A DNA stretch of 42,216 bases, taken from Bacteroidota bacterium (GTDB taxonomy: Bacteria > Bacteroidota > Bacteroidia > Bacteroidales > JACABE01). The DNA is taken from assembly GCA_013377005.1 (NCBI GenBank), contig JACABE010000013.1:52015-94230 (forward strand), read 5' to 3'. Below, in pieces: positions 23,323 to 31,445 of this stretch (position 1 is its first letter; each line of letters opens with the position of its first letter). Below the pieces are notes generated by a model. That model saw nothing but the letters and a program-made list of their open reading frames with translations, did not search any database and was not told the DNA's origin. Made by a program: the position numbers and the translations under genes.

Positions 23323-25284
23323 TTATCTTAATACCGTAATTGTACCAAGCCTTCTATAATACACACCATCATCGCCAATAGCTAATAAAGAATAAGTATA
23401 AATACCATCAGGTACATAATCACCATTAAATTTTCCATCCCATCCAACATTTACATCATTTGTTTCAAATAACAAATTACCCCATCTATTAAAAATAAGA
23501 ATATGAAAACTTTTAATATTTGTAGAAGACACAAAAAACAAATCGTTTTTGCCATCATTATTGGGTGTAAAAGTATTGGGTATATACAATGTTGATGCTC
23601 CAATAACATCTATTTTTAAACATTTTGCATCAAAACATCCATTATTATTAGAAGCTGTTACACAATAAACCGTATCCTGCATAGGATACATAATAATAGT
23701 ATCCGTAATACTTCCGGTGTTCCACACATAACTAAGCCCACCCTTAGCTGTAACAACGACAGAGTCTTCTGCAATAATAGTAAGTGAAGATGCATCAACA
23801 ATAAGCACTGGAGTAGGTTTAACTATAACCGTTGAACTATCTTTAACTATACAACCCACTATATTGTATAAAATGTTATAAGTAGTAGTAGTTAGTGGGG
23901 AAACCGTTATAGAAGCTGTATGAGCACCACTCTGAATCCAGTTATATGTACCTCCTGGTAATGATGGTACGGCTGTTAATACTACACTGTTTCGAGAGCA
24001 GATAGTTGGATTATTTACACTAAGTGTAGGAACAACAGGACTATCGGGTAATGCAATATTAGTATCCAATTTGCAATCGTTATTGTCCGTAATTGTAACC
24101 AAATAGTTACCAGCAACAAGATTATGAGTTGTTGAAGTAGTATCTCCATTACTCCAGTTATAATGATAAGGAATTTTTCCATTGATTAATGTAAGTTCGG
24201 CACTTCCGTTATTACCACCTTTACATATAATAGCAGTAGTTGTAATTGTTGCTTTTAATTCCAGATTCTGAATCTGAACGCTTGCAGTAGCTGTTTGATT
24301 GTTAGCATCTTTAACTACAACAGTATAAGTTCCGGCACACAAACCTATCACCGTATCATTTTGAGTAGCTTGCTGATCGTTCCAAAGATAAGTATAAGGC
24401 GGCTGACCACCCGATGCAATTACCACAGCTTTTCCGGTACAAGTAATTACAGGAGGAGGAATACATGCATCGTTACACGTTCCATACGTAGGAAGAGCAG
24501 GTATATTTACCCAATTTCCACCATCTGGCATTCTTCTAAATGATTTCCCAAGAGTAGTTCCCGGATTTGATGAAGTAATATAGTTCTTTTTTGCTGAAGG
24601 AAAATTATTATAAGATAATAAACTACCATTGTATCCGCATGTTGAAACCTGAGGATTGCATGGAATACAGCTAAAACAAGAAACTGTTTGTTCATTTATA
24701 TTCCATGAAATAGCATCCTGAGGTATTCCATTATTATCATAAAAAGCAAACCAACCACCTGAATTTGGAAACCATAACCTACTAGCACCTATTTCCAGAC
24801 AAATATTACCCAACAAATTACTATCAAGTACTATTTCAATAGTTTTTCCGCCATTTTGAATAAGTAAAGCTGAAGGGATGGGAGGAGCAGTAACACCTCT
24901 TATAACAACAAAACCTCTCGGAGGAACTATTGTTCCATTAGGAATAACAAAACCACCGCCTTTAGCACTATTATTTGAATCACTAGGAGCATTATTGCCT
25001 AAAAAGAAACACGAAATATCAATTGATTGACAAATATCGGGATTATATAATTCTATCCATTCACCTTTACAAGCAGCAGCACCGCCACCATGCCCAAATA
25101 TAGAACCATCACCTACCAATGGAGCAAGCATTACCTCATTAATTAATATCTTAGGTCCGTTATAAGTACAAGGATTACCATTGCAACCGGTATTGATTTG
25201 AGTAGTGGTAGAAAGCGTAACTTGTGCATTAGCACTACAAAACAACATGAAAATAAAAGTAATAATAAAAAAGATTATTTTCAT
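23323..25284 (-). CDS. T9SS type B-sorted protein with lamin-tail and SprB-like repeats
   Basis: 653-residue secreted protein. Signal peptide about 1-21. The N-terminal third has an N-EVMLAP start, GEWIELYNPD and FVIPNGTIVPPRGFVVIRG, a lamin-tail domain. The middle has two SprB/PKD-like repeats (GGQPPYTYLWND, then GKIPYHYNWSNGDTTS) and an Ig-like segment. The C-terminus with IPNTFTPNNDGKNDLFFV, IFNRWGNLLFE and DGIYTYSLL is the type B (gliding-motility-associated) T9SS sorting domain. It should be surface-bound or released, perhaps in adhesion. An exact -7 box precedes it; no partner gene (PorP/SprF) is adjacent. Confidence 0.9.
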   Translation of the reverse strand: MKIIFFIITFIFMLFCSANAQVTLSTTTQINTGCNGNPCTYNGPKILINEVMLAPLVGDGSIFGHGGGAAACKGEWIELYNPDICQSIDISCFFLGNNAPSDSNNSAKGGGFVIPNGTIVPPRGFVVIRGVTAPPIPSALLIQNGGKTIEIVLDSNLLGNICLEIGASRLWFPNSGGWFAFYDNNGIPQDAISWNINEQTVSCFSCIPCNPQVSTCGYNGSLLSYNNFPSAKKNYITSSNPGTTLGKSFRRMPDGGNWVNIPALPTYGTCNDACIPPPVITCTGKAVVIASGGQPPYTYLWNDQQATQNDTVIGLCAGTYTVVVKDANNQTATASVQIQNLELKATITTTAIICKGGNNGSAELTLINGKIPYHYNWSNGDTTSTTHNLVAGNYLVTITDNNDCKLDTNIALPDSPVVPTLSVNNPTICSRNSVVLTAVPSLPGGTYNWIQSGAHTASITVSPLTTTTYNILYNIVGCIVKDSSTVIVKPTPVLIVDASSLTIIAEDSVVVTAKGGLSYVWNTGSITDTIIMYPMQDTVYCVTASNNNGCFDAKCLKIDVIGASTLYIPNTFTPNNDGKNDLFFVSSTNIKSFHILIFNRWGNLLFETNDVNVGWDGKFNGDYVPDGIYTYSLLAIGDDGVYYRRLGTITVLR

Positions 25285-25310
25285 AAGAAGCTGTTTCCTA
25301 ATTTATGAGA

Positions 25311-25318
25311 CAAAGATA
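25311..25318 (-). promoter_or_regulatory. Bacteroidota -7 box for the T9SS type B gene
   Basis: The minus strand reads TATCTTTG, an exact TAnnTTTG match, 26 bases ahead of the start codon at 25284. Confidence 0.5.
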
Positions 25319-25360
25319 ATAAAAATACAGTTTAAATAGCTCCTTAAACCATAAAATCAT

Positions 25361-25368
25361 TATTTTTG
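25361..25368 (+). promoter_or_regulatory. Bacteroidota -7 box for kbl
   Basis: TATTTTTG is an exact TAnnTTTG match, 34 bases ahead of the kbl ATG. Confidence 0.5.
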
Positions 25369-25402
25369 CAAGCAATAAAACAACTTAATAAAACAAAACA
25401 CC

Positions 25403-26593
25403 ATGTACGATAAAGTTAAAGCACACCTTCAAAAAGAAATCAGCGAAATTAAAAATGCAGGCTTATACAAAAACGAACGCATTATTATTTCGCCTCAAGG
25501 TGCCAATATCAAAGTAAATAGCGGACAAGAAGTTTTAAACTTTTGTGCCAATAACTATTTAGGATTATCCAATAACCCTAAATTAATACAAGCTGCTAAA
25601 GACGCATTAGACAGTCGTGGTTACGGCATGTCTTCGGTTCGTTTTATTTGCGGAACGCAAGATTTGCACAAAGAATTGGAACAAAAAGTTGCTGAGTTTT
25701 TCGGCACCGAAGATACCATTTTATATGCAGCCTGTTTTGATGCCAATGGTGGTGTTTTCGAACCATTATTAGGCGAAGAGGATGCTATTATCTCCGATTC
25801 ATTAAACCATGCATCTATTATTGATGGAGTTCGCTTATGCAAAGCACAACGTTATCGTTACGAAAATGCCAATATGGCTGATTTGGAAGAACAATTAAAA
25901 CTTGCTCAAAGCAATCGATTCCGTTTAATAGTTACCGATGGTGTTTTCTCCATGGATGGCAATGTAGCACCTTTGGATAAAATATATGAATTAGCCAACA
26001 AATACGATGCCATGATTATGGTTGATGAATCGCATTCAGCTGGTGTTGTGGGTAAAACAGGCAGAGGCGTTACCGAATTATACAACCTGAAAGGAAAATG
26101 CGAAATTATTACCGGGACATTAGGCAAAGCTTTTGGTGGTGCTATTGGTGGATTTACAACCGGTAAAAAAGAAGTTATTGAAATGTTGCGTCAACGTTCA
26201 CGCCCGTACTTATTCTCAAATTCTATTCCTCCAATGGTAGCTGCTGCAGGTATCAAAATGGTAGAAATGATGAGTGAAACCAATGAATTACAGGATAAAC
26301 TTCATGAAAACACCGCTTATTACAGCCAAAAAATGCTTGAAGCAGGTTTCGATTGCAAACCTACTCAATCAGCAATTGTTGCTGTAATGTTGTACGATGC
26401 AAAATTATCACAGGAAATGGCTGCCAGATTATTAGTTGAAGGTATTTACGTTATTGGGTTCTACTACCCTGTAGTACCAAAAGACAAAGCACGTATCCGC
26501 GTACAAATATCAGCTGCTCATACCAGAGAACACTTAGATAAATGTATTGCCGCATTTACTAAAGTGGGTAAAGAATTAGGTGTAATTAAATAA
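25403..26593 (+). CDS. kbl: Glycine C-acetyltransferase (2-amino-3-ketobutyrate CoA ligase)
   Basis: 396-residue PLP enzyme of threonine breakdown: it splits 2-amino-3-oxobutyrate with CoA to glycine and acetyl-CoA. Fold-type I alpha-oxoamine synthase motifs: NFCANNYLGLSN, GYGMSSVRFICGTQDLHK, VDESHSAG with the PLP-binding Asp208, and the Schiff-base lysine in GTLGKAFGGA (Lys242; Lys244 in E. coli Kbl). The partner threonine dehydrogenase gene is not in the window. It has its own -7 box and a strong terminator, so it is a single-gene unit. Confidence 0.93.
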   Translation: MYDKVKAHLQKEISEIKNAGLYKNERIIISPQGANIKVNSGQEVLNFCANNYLGLSNNPKLIQAAKDALDSRGYGMSSVRFICGTQDLHKELEQKVAEFFGTEDTILYAACFDANGGVFEPLLGEEDAIISDSLNHASIIDGVRLCKAQRYRYENANMADLEEQLKLAQSNRFRLIVTDGVFSMDGNVAPLDKIYELANKYDAMIMVDESHSAGVVGKTGRGVTELYNLKGKCEIITGTLGKAFGGAIGGFTTGKKEVIEMLRQRSRPYLFSNSIPPMVAAAGIKMVEMMSETNELQDKLHENTAYYSQKMLEAGFDCKPTQSAIVAVMLYDAKLSQEMAARLLVEGIYVIGFYYPVVPKDKARIRVQISAAHTREHLDKCIAAFTKVGKELGVIK

Positions 26594-26606
26594 AAATGAT
26601 TATAGA

Positions 26607-26646
26607 AGACGCTGTCAGTTGTTATATAGGCTGACAGCGTCTTTTT
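26607..26646 (+). terminator. Rho-independent terminator of kbl
   Basis: Perfect 12-bp stem AGACGCTGTCAG/CTGACAGCGTCT with a 12-base loop, then TTTTT, starting 14 bases after the kbl stop. Confidence 0.88.
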
Positions 26647-26698
26647 ACTTCTTCATATTTTTCTTTGGGATTATATATTTCAGACAAAAATACTTTGT

Positions 26699-26846
26699 GT
26701 TGGGAACATTCCACCGAAAAAAGTAAGACTAAAACAGCCATCGGTGACATTCCACCGAAAAAAGTAAGCCCAAAACAGCCGTTGGGAACGTTCCACCAAA
26801 AAAAGTAAGACTAAAACAGTCGTTGGGGACATTCCACAAGCGGTGG
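26699..26846. repeat. Tandem array of about four 41-bp units
   Basis: The CATTCCAC/CGTTCCAC core recurs at 26707, 26748, 26789 and 26830, an exact 41-base period. Units read GTAAGACTAAAACAGTCGTT then GGGAACGTTCCACCAAAAAA with small changes. GGAACGTTCC is a perfect palindrome in the third unit, and CGGTG/CACCG can pair in the second. The TAAAACAG and TTGGGA core and the near-equal period resemble the 42-bp array at 20.6 kb. Confidence 0.85.
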
Positions 26847-26973
26847 TATGTATTTTTCAAAAAGGCAAAGAATAGCAAATAACAATATCTTTTACTCTAA
26901 GCTAATATCCTTTTATTCATCATCGGTTCGCAAATATATTATTCCTGTCATGTCGTTTATCGTTTATTTTTTT

Positions 26974-26981
26974 TATTTTTG
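26974..26981 (+). promoter_or_regulatory. Bacteroidota -7 box upstream of the DUF805 gene
   Basis: TATTTTTG is an exact TAnnTTTG match. It is flanked by TCCTGT (26944-26949) and ACAGGA (26983-26988), an inverted pair that could be an operator. It sits 9 bases before a 30-codon upstream frame and 88 bases before the DUF805 start. Confidence 0.45.
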
Positions 26982-26990
26982 TACAGGACA

Positions 26991-27083
26991 ATGAATAAAA
27001 TGCTATTAGGTTATGTGATATTCTATTTACAAATTCATTACTTCTTGATCAAATTTCAAAAAATAAAATATGGAAATATTTAA
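26991..27083 (+). CDS. Possible 30-residue upstream ORF (leader peptide)
   Basis: A short frame starting MNKMLLGYVIFYLQ, hydrophobic in its first half, begins 9 bases after an exact -7 box and ends 14 bases inside the DUF805 gene in another frame. The overlap could couple translation of the two. No family recognised; it may be a chance frame. Confidence 0.25.
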   Translation: MNKMLLGYVIFYLQIHYFLIKFQKIKYGNI

Positions 27084-27390
27084 ACAGCTTTTCACTTACA
27101 AAGGTAGAATGCGAAGACGAGATTATTTGATTATTCAATTGGGATTAGTTTTTTTGATGTTTGCAATGTTTATAATAGCTTTTACAAATTTTGGAGTAAT
27201 TACTTTCATACTGCTTCCTTTAAGTTATTTGATAAATATTTTTCAGACAGCGAAACGCTTGCACGATATTAATATTTCTGGTTGGTTGTCATTAATTATT
27301 TTGGTGCCTATTGGATATTTTATAGTTATACCTTTGTGTTTTATTCCTAGTAGTGAGGGCAAAAATAAATTTGACATAAATCAAAAATAA
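27070..27390 (+). CDS. DUF805 family small membrane protein
   Basis: 106-residue membrane protein. It starts with a YKGRMRRRDYL segment, then three to four hydrophobic segments, and holds AKRLHDINISGW (about residues 62-73), which is the RLHDxxxSGW hallmark of DUF805 (YhaH/YhaI-like). Function unknown. A small two-helix ORF follows 59 bases downstream and a PagL-like gene after that, so they may share a transcript. Confidence 0.85.
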   Translation: MEIFKQLFTYKGRMRRRDYLIIQLGLVFLMFAMFIIAFTNFGVITFILLPLSYLINIFQTAKRLHDINISGWLSLIILVPIGYFIVIPLCFIPSSEGKNKFDINQK

Positions 27391-27449
27391 TTTTCAACAA
27401 TTAAATAATAGAATAGACTATCCTCTGCAATAATTAACTGATAAAAATA

Positions 27450-27629
27450 ATGAAAAGCAAAAATCTATTTTTAGTATTCGGACAGCTTTCTTTAGCGGTT
27501 AGCTTCCTGCTCAGCCAATTTGTAACTGAAACTGATTTCGTTTCATGTATGATTGGTTTTTTTATTGGCTTATCAATCGTATTTAATCTTGCATTTTTAA
27601 TAAGCCTAAGGAAGAAAAAAGAAAACTAA
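27450..27629 (+). CDS. Small two-helix membrane protein, 59 residues
   Basis: ATG 27450 opens a 59-residue frame beginning MKSKNLFLVFGQLSLAV and ending in a basic RKKKEN tail. Two hydrophobic segments (about 6-24 and 32-53) and a positive C-terminus are what one expects of a small inner-membrane protein. It is missed by common length cut-offs. It sits between the DUF805 gene and the PagL-like gene (25 bases before the latter) on the same strand. No family recognised. Confidence 0.5.
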   Translation: MKSKNLFLVFGQLSLAVSFLLSQFVTETDFVSCMIGFFIGLSIVFNLAFLISLRKKKEN

Positions 27630-27654
27630 TATTTGCATTACTTTACTACAAAAT

Positions 27655-28737
27655 ATGCGTAAAAAAATCAAGCTTATATTAATAATTTTACTTGCAGGAT
27701 TTGTCTTTTTACACAATACGCAGGGGCAAGAAACAACACCAAAATTTTATTTTGGGGGATTTAACATCAATACCGGTAAATTTCTCCCGCATTCAAAACG
27801 CATCGAAAACATAAAAGCTAATGTTTTCGCTGTTCAAGCCAAATTATACCAAAACCTATTCAACACAGATAAATGGGAAAACCCATTTAAATCTACCAAA
27901 TTTGGTTATTCTCTTACTTATATCCATACACAAAATGCCATAATCGGCGATTTTTGGGGTGCAAATATGTTTATGGAACCCATGTTGTTTAGTTATCGTC
28001 GCTTACATTTATACTCACATTTGGGAGCCGGAATTGCTTATGCCACCGAAAAGTTTAACAAAGAAACCAATCCTGCAAATTATATGATAAGTACTGATTT
28101 TAGTTTCTTTTTCAATTTAAAATTAAATTTAGACTATCAGCTTAGCAAACAGTTTTCAATTGGCTTAAATGCAGGATTCTCTCATTGTTCTAATGCAGCC
28201 TTATACCTCCCTAATTTAGGTATAAATATGTTAAACTATGGTGTAAATATTGGATACAGGATTTTTGAAGAAAAAACACCTCAAATTATTAACCCAACAT
28301 TTAATACAGAGAAAAAATGGGCTCATGATTTAGCAATAGGAATTGCTACCAGAGGTGTAAACGAAGAATTGAATAAATACTATATAATTCTTACCACTGA
28401 TTATGCAATCAATCGCTTTATTAGCCGTAAAAACATTCTAAGCTTAAATTTTCATTATGTTCTACGTCAAGGTGATATATATGATAAATATTACGATACT
28501 AAATATTATAATTACTTTGGCTTAGCATTAGGGCATGAATTACTGATAAAGAAATTATCGATAATCACTCAATTAGGAGCTTATATATTCGATACAAATC
28601 TAAATCAACATTATTGGTATGCCCGTTTAGGTGTGAGGTATTATTTTACAAAAAACATATATGGAATGATGACTTTAACCAATCGCAAGCAATCAGCAGA
28701 TTACTTACAATACGCTATTGGTTATCGACTTAGGTAA
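27655..28737 (+). CDS. PagL-like acyloxyacyl hydrolase family outer-membrane protein
   Basis: 360-residue exported protein: signal peptide about 1-24, then alternating beta-strand pattern. The stretch GFSHCSNAALYLPNLGIN (about 174-191) matches the lipid A 3-O-deacylase (PagL/acyloxyacyl hydrolase) motif, with the catalytic His177 and Ser179. The position where I expect the catalytic glutamate holds asparagine (Asn191). After the PagL-like part there is another 150 residues of strand-rich sequence, longer than the classic enzyme. It may deacylate LPS in the outer membrane, or may be an inactive relative. It ends at a clear terminator. Confidence 0.65.
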   Translation: MRKKIKLILIILLAGFVFLHNTQGQETTPKFYFGGFNINTGKFLPHSKRIENIKANVFAVQAKLYQNLFNTDKWENPFKSTKFGYSLTYIHTQNAIIGDFWGANMFMEPMLFSYRRLHLYSHLGAGIAYATEKFNKETNPANYMISTDFSFFFNLKLNLDYQLSKQFSIGLNAGFSHCSNAALYLPNLGINMLNYGVNIGYRIFEEKTPQIINPTFNTEKKWAHDLAIGIATRGVNEELNKYYIILTTDYAINRFISRKNILSLNFHYVLRQGDIYDKYYDTKYYNYFGLALGHELLIKKLSIITQLGAYIFDTNLNQHYWYARLGVRYYFTKNIYGMMTLTNRKQSADYLQYAIGYRLR

Positions 28738-28809
28738 GTATTTGTTTCTCAAAACACATATTTTCAGATGATTAAAAATTTATTTCACTTATAAATTCAT
28801 TTAAATTGC

Positions 28810-28847
28810 AAAAAAAGTCATTGCTTTTGAAACCTATGACTTTTTTT
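28810..28847 (+). terminator. Rho-independent terminator of the PagL-like gene
   Basis: Stem AAAAAAGTCAT pairs with ATGACTTTTTT over a 14-base loop and runs into T residues. Confidence 0.8.
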
Positions 28848-28889
28848 GTTTAAATTAGCCAGAAGTTTTTAGACTTGATTTTTTTCTTC

Positions 28890-31178
28890 ATGAAAACGCT
28901 AAAATATATTTTTATATTATTTATTATCTGCTGTTTAACAACAACAATAAATGCCCAAAAAGTAGGTCTTGTTTTAAGCGGTGGCGGAGCAAAAGGCGTA
29001 GCACATATTGGCGTATTAAAAGCATTGGAAGAAAATGGAATTCCTATAGATTATATAGCAGGAACTTCAATGGGTGCAATTATTGGCGGTTTATATGCAG
29101 CTGGTTATTCACCCGATGACATGGAAAAAATATTCCTGAGTGATGAATTTTCAAACTGGATTTCAGGTACAATTGACAAGAAATATATTTACTACTTTAA
29201 AAAGGAAACACCAAACGCTTCATGGATAGACTTAAGATTTAACTATAACACAAAAATAAAACCTAAATTACCTACCAATATTATTGCTCCTTACCAAATG
29301 GATTTTGCTTTTTTAGAAATCTTTGGAAGCGCTAATGCATTGGCAAATAATAATTTTGATAATCTTTTTGTTCCTTTTCGCTGTGTTGCTTCCGACATCT
29401 ATACCAGCAAACAAGTAATACTAAAAAAAGGAGATCTTAGCAAAGCTATCAGAGCTTCTATGACCTTCCCATTCTACTTTAAACCTATTAAAATCGACAG
29501 TACATTATTATTTGATGGCGGAATGTATAATAATTTTCCTACCAATGTAATGTACGAAGAATTTTTTCCAGATATTATTATTGGCAGTAAAGTAGCAGGA
29601 AATTATCCAAAACCCGACGAGGATGATATTATTTCTCAGTTACAGAATATGCTAATGGAAAAAACAGATTATTCAGTTATATGCGACAATGGAATGCTAA
29701 TTGCGCCTAATATCGAAAATGTAAATGTTGTTGATTTTAGTAAAACACGTTCTATTATCGATAGTGGTTACGCAGAAACAATAAGAAAAATTAACAATAT
29801 TCGACAATCTGTTTATGAAAATATATCACCAGATAGATTAAATGCTAAAAGGAAAGCTTTTAACAACAGAAAACCAGCTTTGGTTATTGATAGTGTTTTA
29901 ATTGATGGTTTGACGAGTAACCAGAAAGTATATGTAAATCGCCTGCTATTTCAAAAGTCAAAAGATTTACCCATTGAAAAAATAAAAACTGAATATTTTA
30001 AATTGCTAGCCGATAATAAAATAGAGAATATCACACCTAAACTACTTTTTATTGACAGCACAAAAAAATTTAATCTACACCTTGATATTAAAAAAGATAA
30101 AAACTTTGTGGCTGAATTTGGTGGAAATATTTCATCCAGCCCTATTAACGAAGCATTTGTACAATTCCAGTACAAACAATTCGGAAAAACAGCAAAAAGT
30201 TTTATTTTAAATACTTATATGGGAAAGTTTTATAGTTCGGCTATGGCAAAAGCCAGATTCGACTATGCTTCTTCTGTTCCAATTTACATTGAAACGGCTT
30301 TTGTGATACATCAATGGGATTTCTTTAAAACAAAAACATACTTTTTTGAAGATAAAACGCCCTCCTACTTAATTCAAAACGAAAAATATGTAACAATTGC
30401 ATTAGGATTACCTGCCGGTAATAAAGCAAAATATGAAACCCGTTTTTTTCAGTCGTATTCAAATAGTGATTATTACCAAAACAATACATTTGGAAGAAAC
30501 GATACAGCAGATCAAACCAATTTCAATTTTAATTCCATAGAATTAATGTATCAATATAATACATTGAATAAGAAACAATATGCTAATTCTGGAAGTTTAC
30601 TTCAATTAAAAGCAAAATATTTAGATGGTATTGAAGAATACATTCCCGGATCAACTGCTATAAATAAAAATCCTTTTGAAATCAGACAACGTTGGGTTCA
30701 GGCAAAACTTACTTATGATAAATATTTTAATAAAATTGGATTTAACACATTTGGTTTTTTATTTGAAAGCTTTTATTCAAATCAGAAATTATTTAATAAT
30801 TACACTGCCAGTGTACTATCTTCTTCTTCATTTACACCTTTTCCTGAATCACACACATTGTTCTTAACCCCATTCAGATCTAATATATATGCAGCTTTAG
30901 GACTGAAAGATATCATCGGATTAACCAAGAATATTGATTTAAGAATTGAAGCTTATCTTTTCCAGCCTTATGAAGAAATGATTCAAAACAGCAATTTAAC
31001 TGCTTCTTTTAATGAAAAATTCCAAAAGCGTTATATGATGGGATCATCAACAATTGTTTTTCATAGTCCAATCGGACCTGCTAGTTTAAGTTTTAATTAC
31101 TATCAAAATATGGAACAACCCTTCTCTCTTATATTTAACCTTGGATACATTCTATTTAATCCAAAAGCAAGAGATTAA
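28890..31178 (+). CDS. Patatin-like phospholipase with BamA-like barrel (PlpD-like)
   Basis: About 762 residues from ATG 28890. Signal peptide 1-22 (ending INA), then a patatin domain with the oxyanion loop GGGAKG (31-36), nucleophile Ser60 in GTSMG and catalytic Asp209 in DGG. A POTRA-like segment follows at about 325-410, then a C-terminal beta-barrel to the end. This is the PlpD/type Vd layout: a phospholipase carried to the surface or periplasm by its own barrel. The frame is open 15 bases upstream to a TTG, but ATG 28890 gives the better signal peptide. It follows the PagL-like gene but behind a terminator. Confidence 0.88.
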   Translation: MKTLKYIFILFIICCLTTTINAQKVGLVLSGGGAKGVAHIGVLKALEENGIPIDYIAGTSMGAIIGGLYAAGYSPDDMEKIFLSDEFSNWISGTIDKKYIYYFKKETPNASWIDLRFNYNTKIKPKLPTNIIAPYQMDFAFLEIFGSANALANNNFDNLFVPFRCVASDIYTSKQVILKKGDLSKAIRASMTFPFYFKPIKIDSTLLFDGGMYNNFPTNVMYEEFFPDIIIGSKVAGNYPKPDEDDIISQLQNMLMEKTDYSVICDNGMLIAPNIENVNVVDFSKTRSIIDSGYAETIRKINNIRQSVYENISPDRLNAKRKAFNNRKPALVIDSVLIDGLTSNQKVYVNRLLFQKSKDLPIEKIKTEYFKLLADNKIENITPKLLFIDSTKKFNLHLDIKKDKNFVAEFGGNISSSPINEAFVQFQYKQFGKTAKSFILNTYMGKFYSSAMAKARFDYASSVPIYIETAFVIHQWDFFKTKTYFFEDKTPSYLIQNEKYVTIALGLPAGNKAKYETRFFQSYSNSDYYQNNTFGRNDTADQTNFNFNSIELMYQYNTLNKKQYANSGSLLQLKAKYLDGIEEYIPGSTAINKNPFEIRQRWVQAKLTYDKYFNKIGFNTFGFLFESFYSNQKLFNNYTASVLSSSSFTPFPESHTLFLTPFRSNIYAALGLKDIIGLTKNIDLRIEAYLFQPYEEMIQNSNLTASFNEKFQKRYMMGSSTIVFHSPIGPASLSFNYYQNMEQPFSLIFNLGYILFNPKARD

Positions 31179-31298
31179 CTTATTTTATTATTTATATTCA
31201 TGAAAATAATAATTTAAGTAAAATATATCAATACACATAATACAAGTATTTTACTTAAAATATTTTTAAAATTAATTTGTACAATTACAAATAATTCA

Positions 31299-31306
31299 TA
31301 CTTTTG
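31299..31306 (+). promoter_or_regulatory. Bacteroidota -7 box for the DUF349 gene
   Basis: TACTTTTG is an exact TAnnTTTG match, 139 bases before the DUF349 ATG. The implied leader of about 130 bases holds two hairpins (CCCC/GGGG near 31311-31326 and TTTCCATTT/AAATGGAAA near 31388-31410). Confidence 0.45.
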
Positions 31307-31445
31307 CTTCCCCTTTTTGACGGGGATTTAAAACAATTTATAGTTCATTTATTATTAATCATTAACGTACAGATCATCTCTATCGGATTTCCATTTTATA
31401 GAAATGGAAAGAGAATTCTAAATCTGTTAAAAATACAGAAAGTGT

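Noticed and set aside
28875-28889. TTG start for the patatin gene
   Set aside because: The added residues MIFFF lengthen the signal peptide without benefit; ATG at 28890 is standard.
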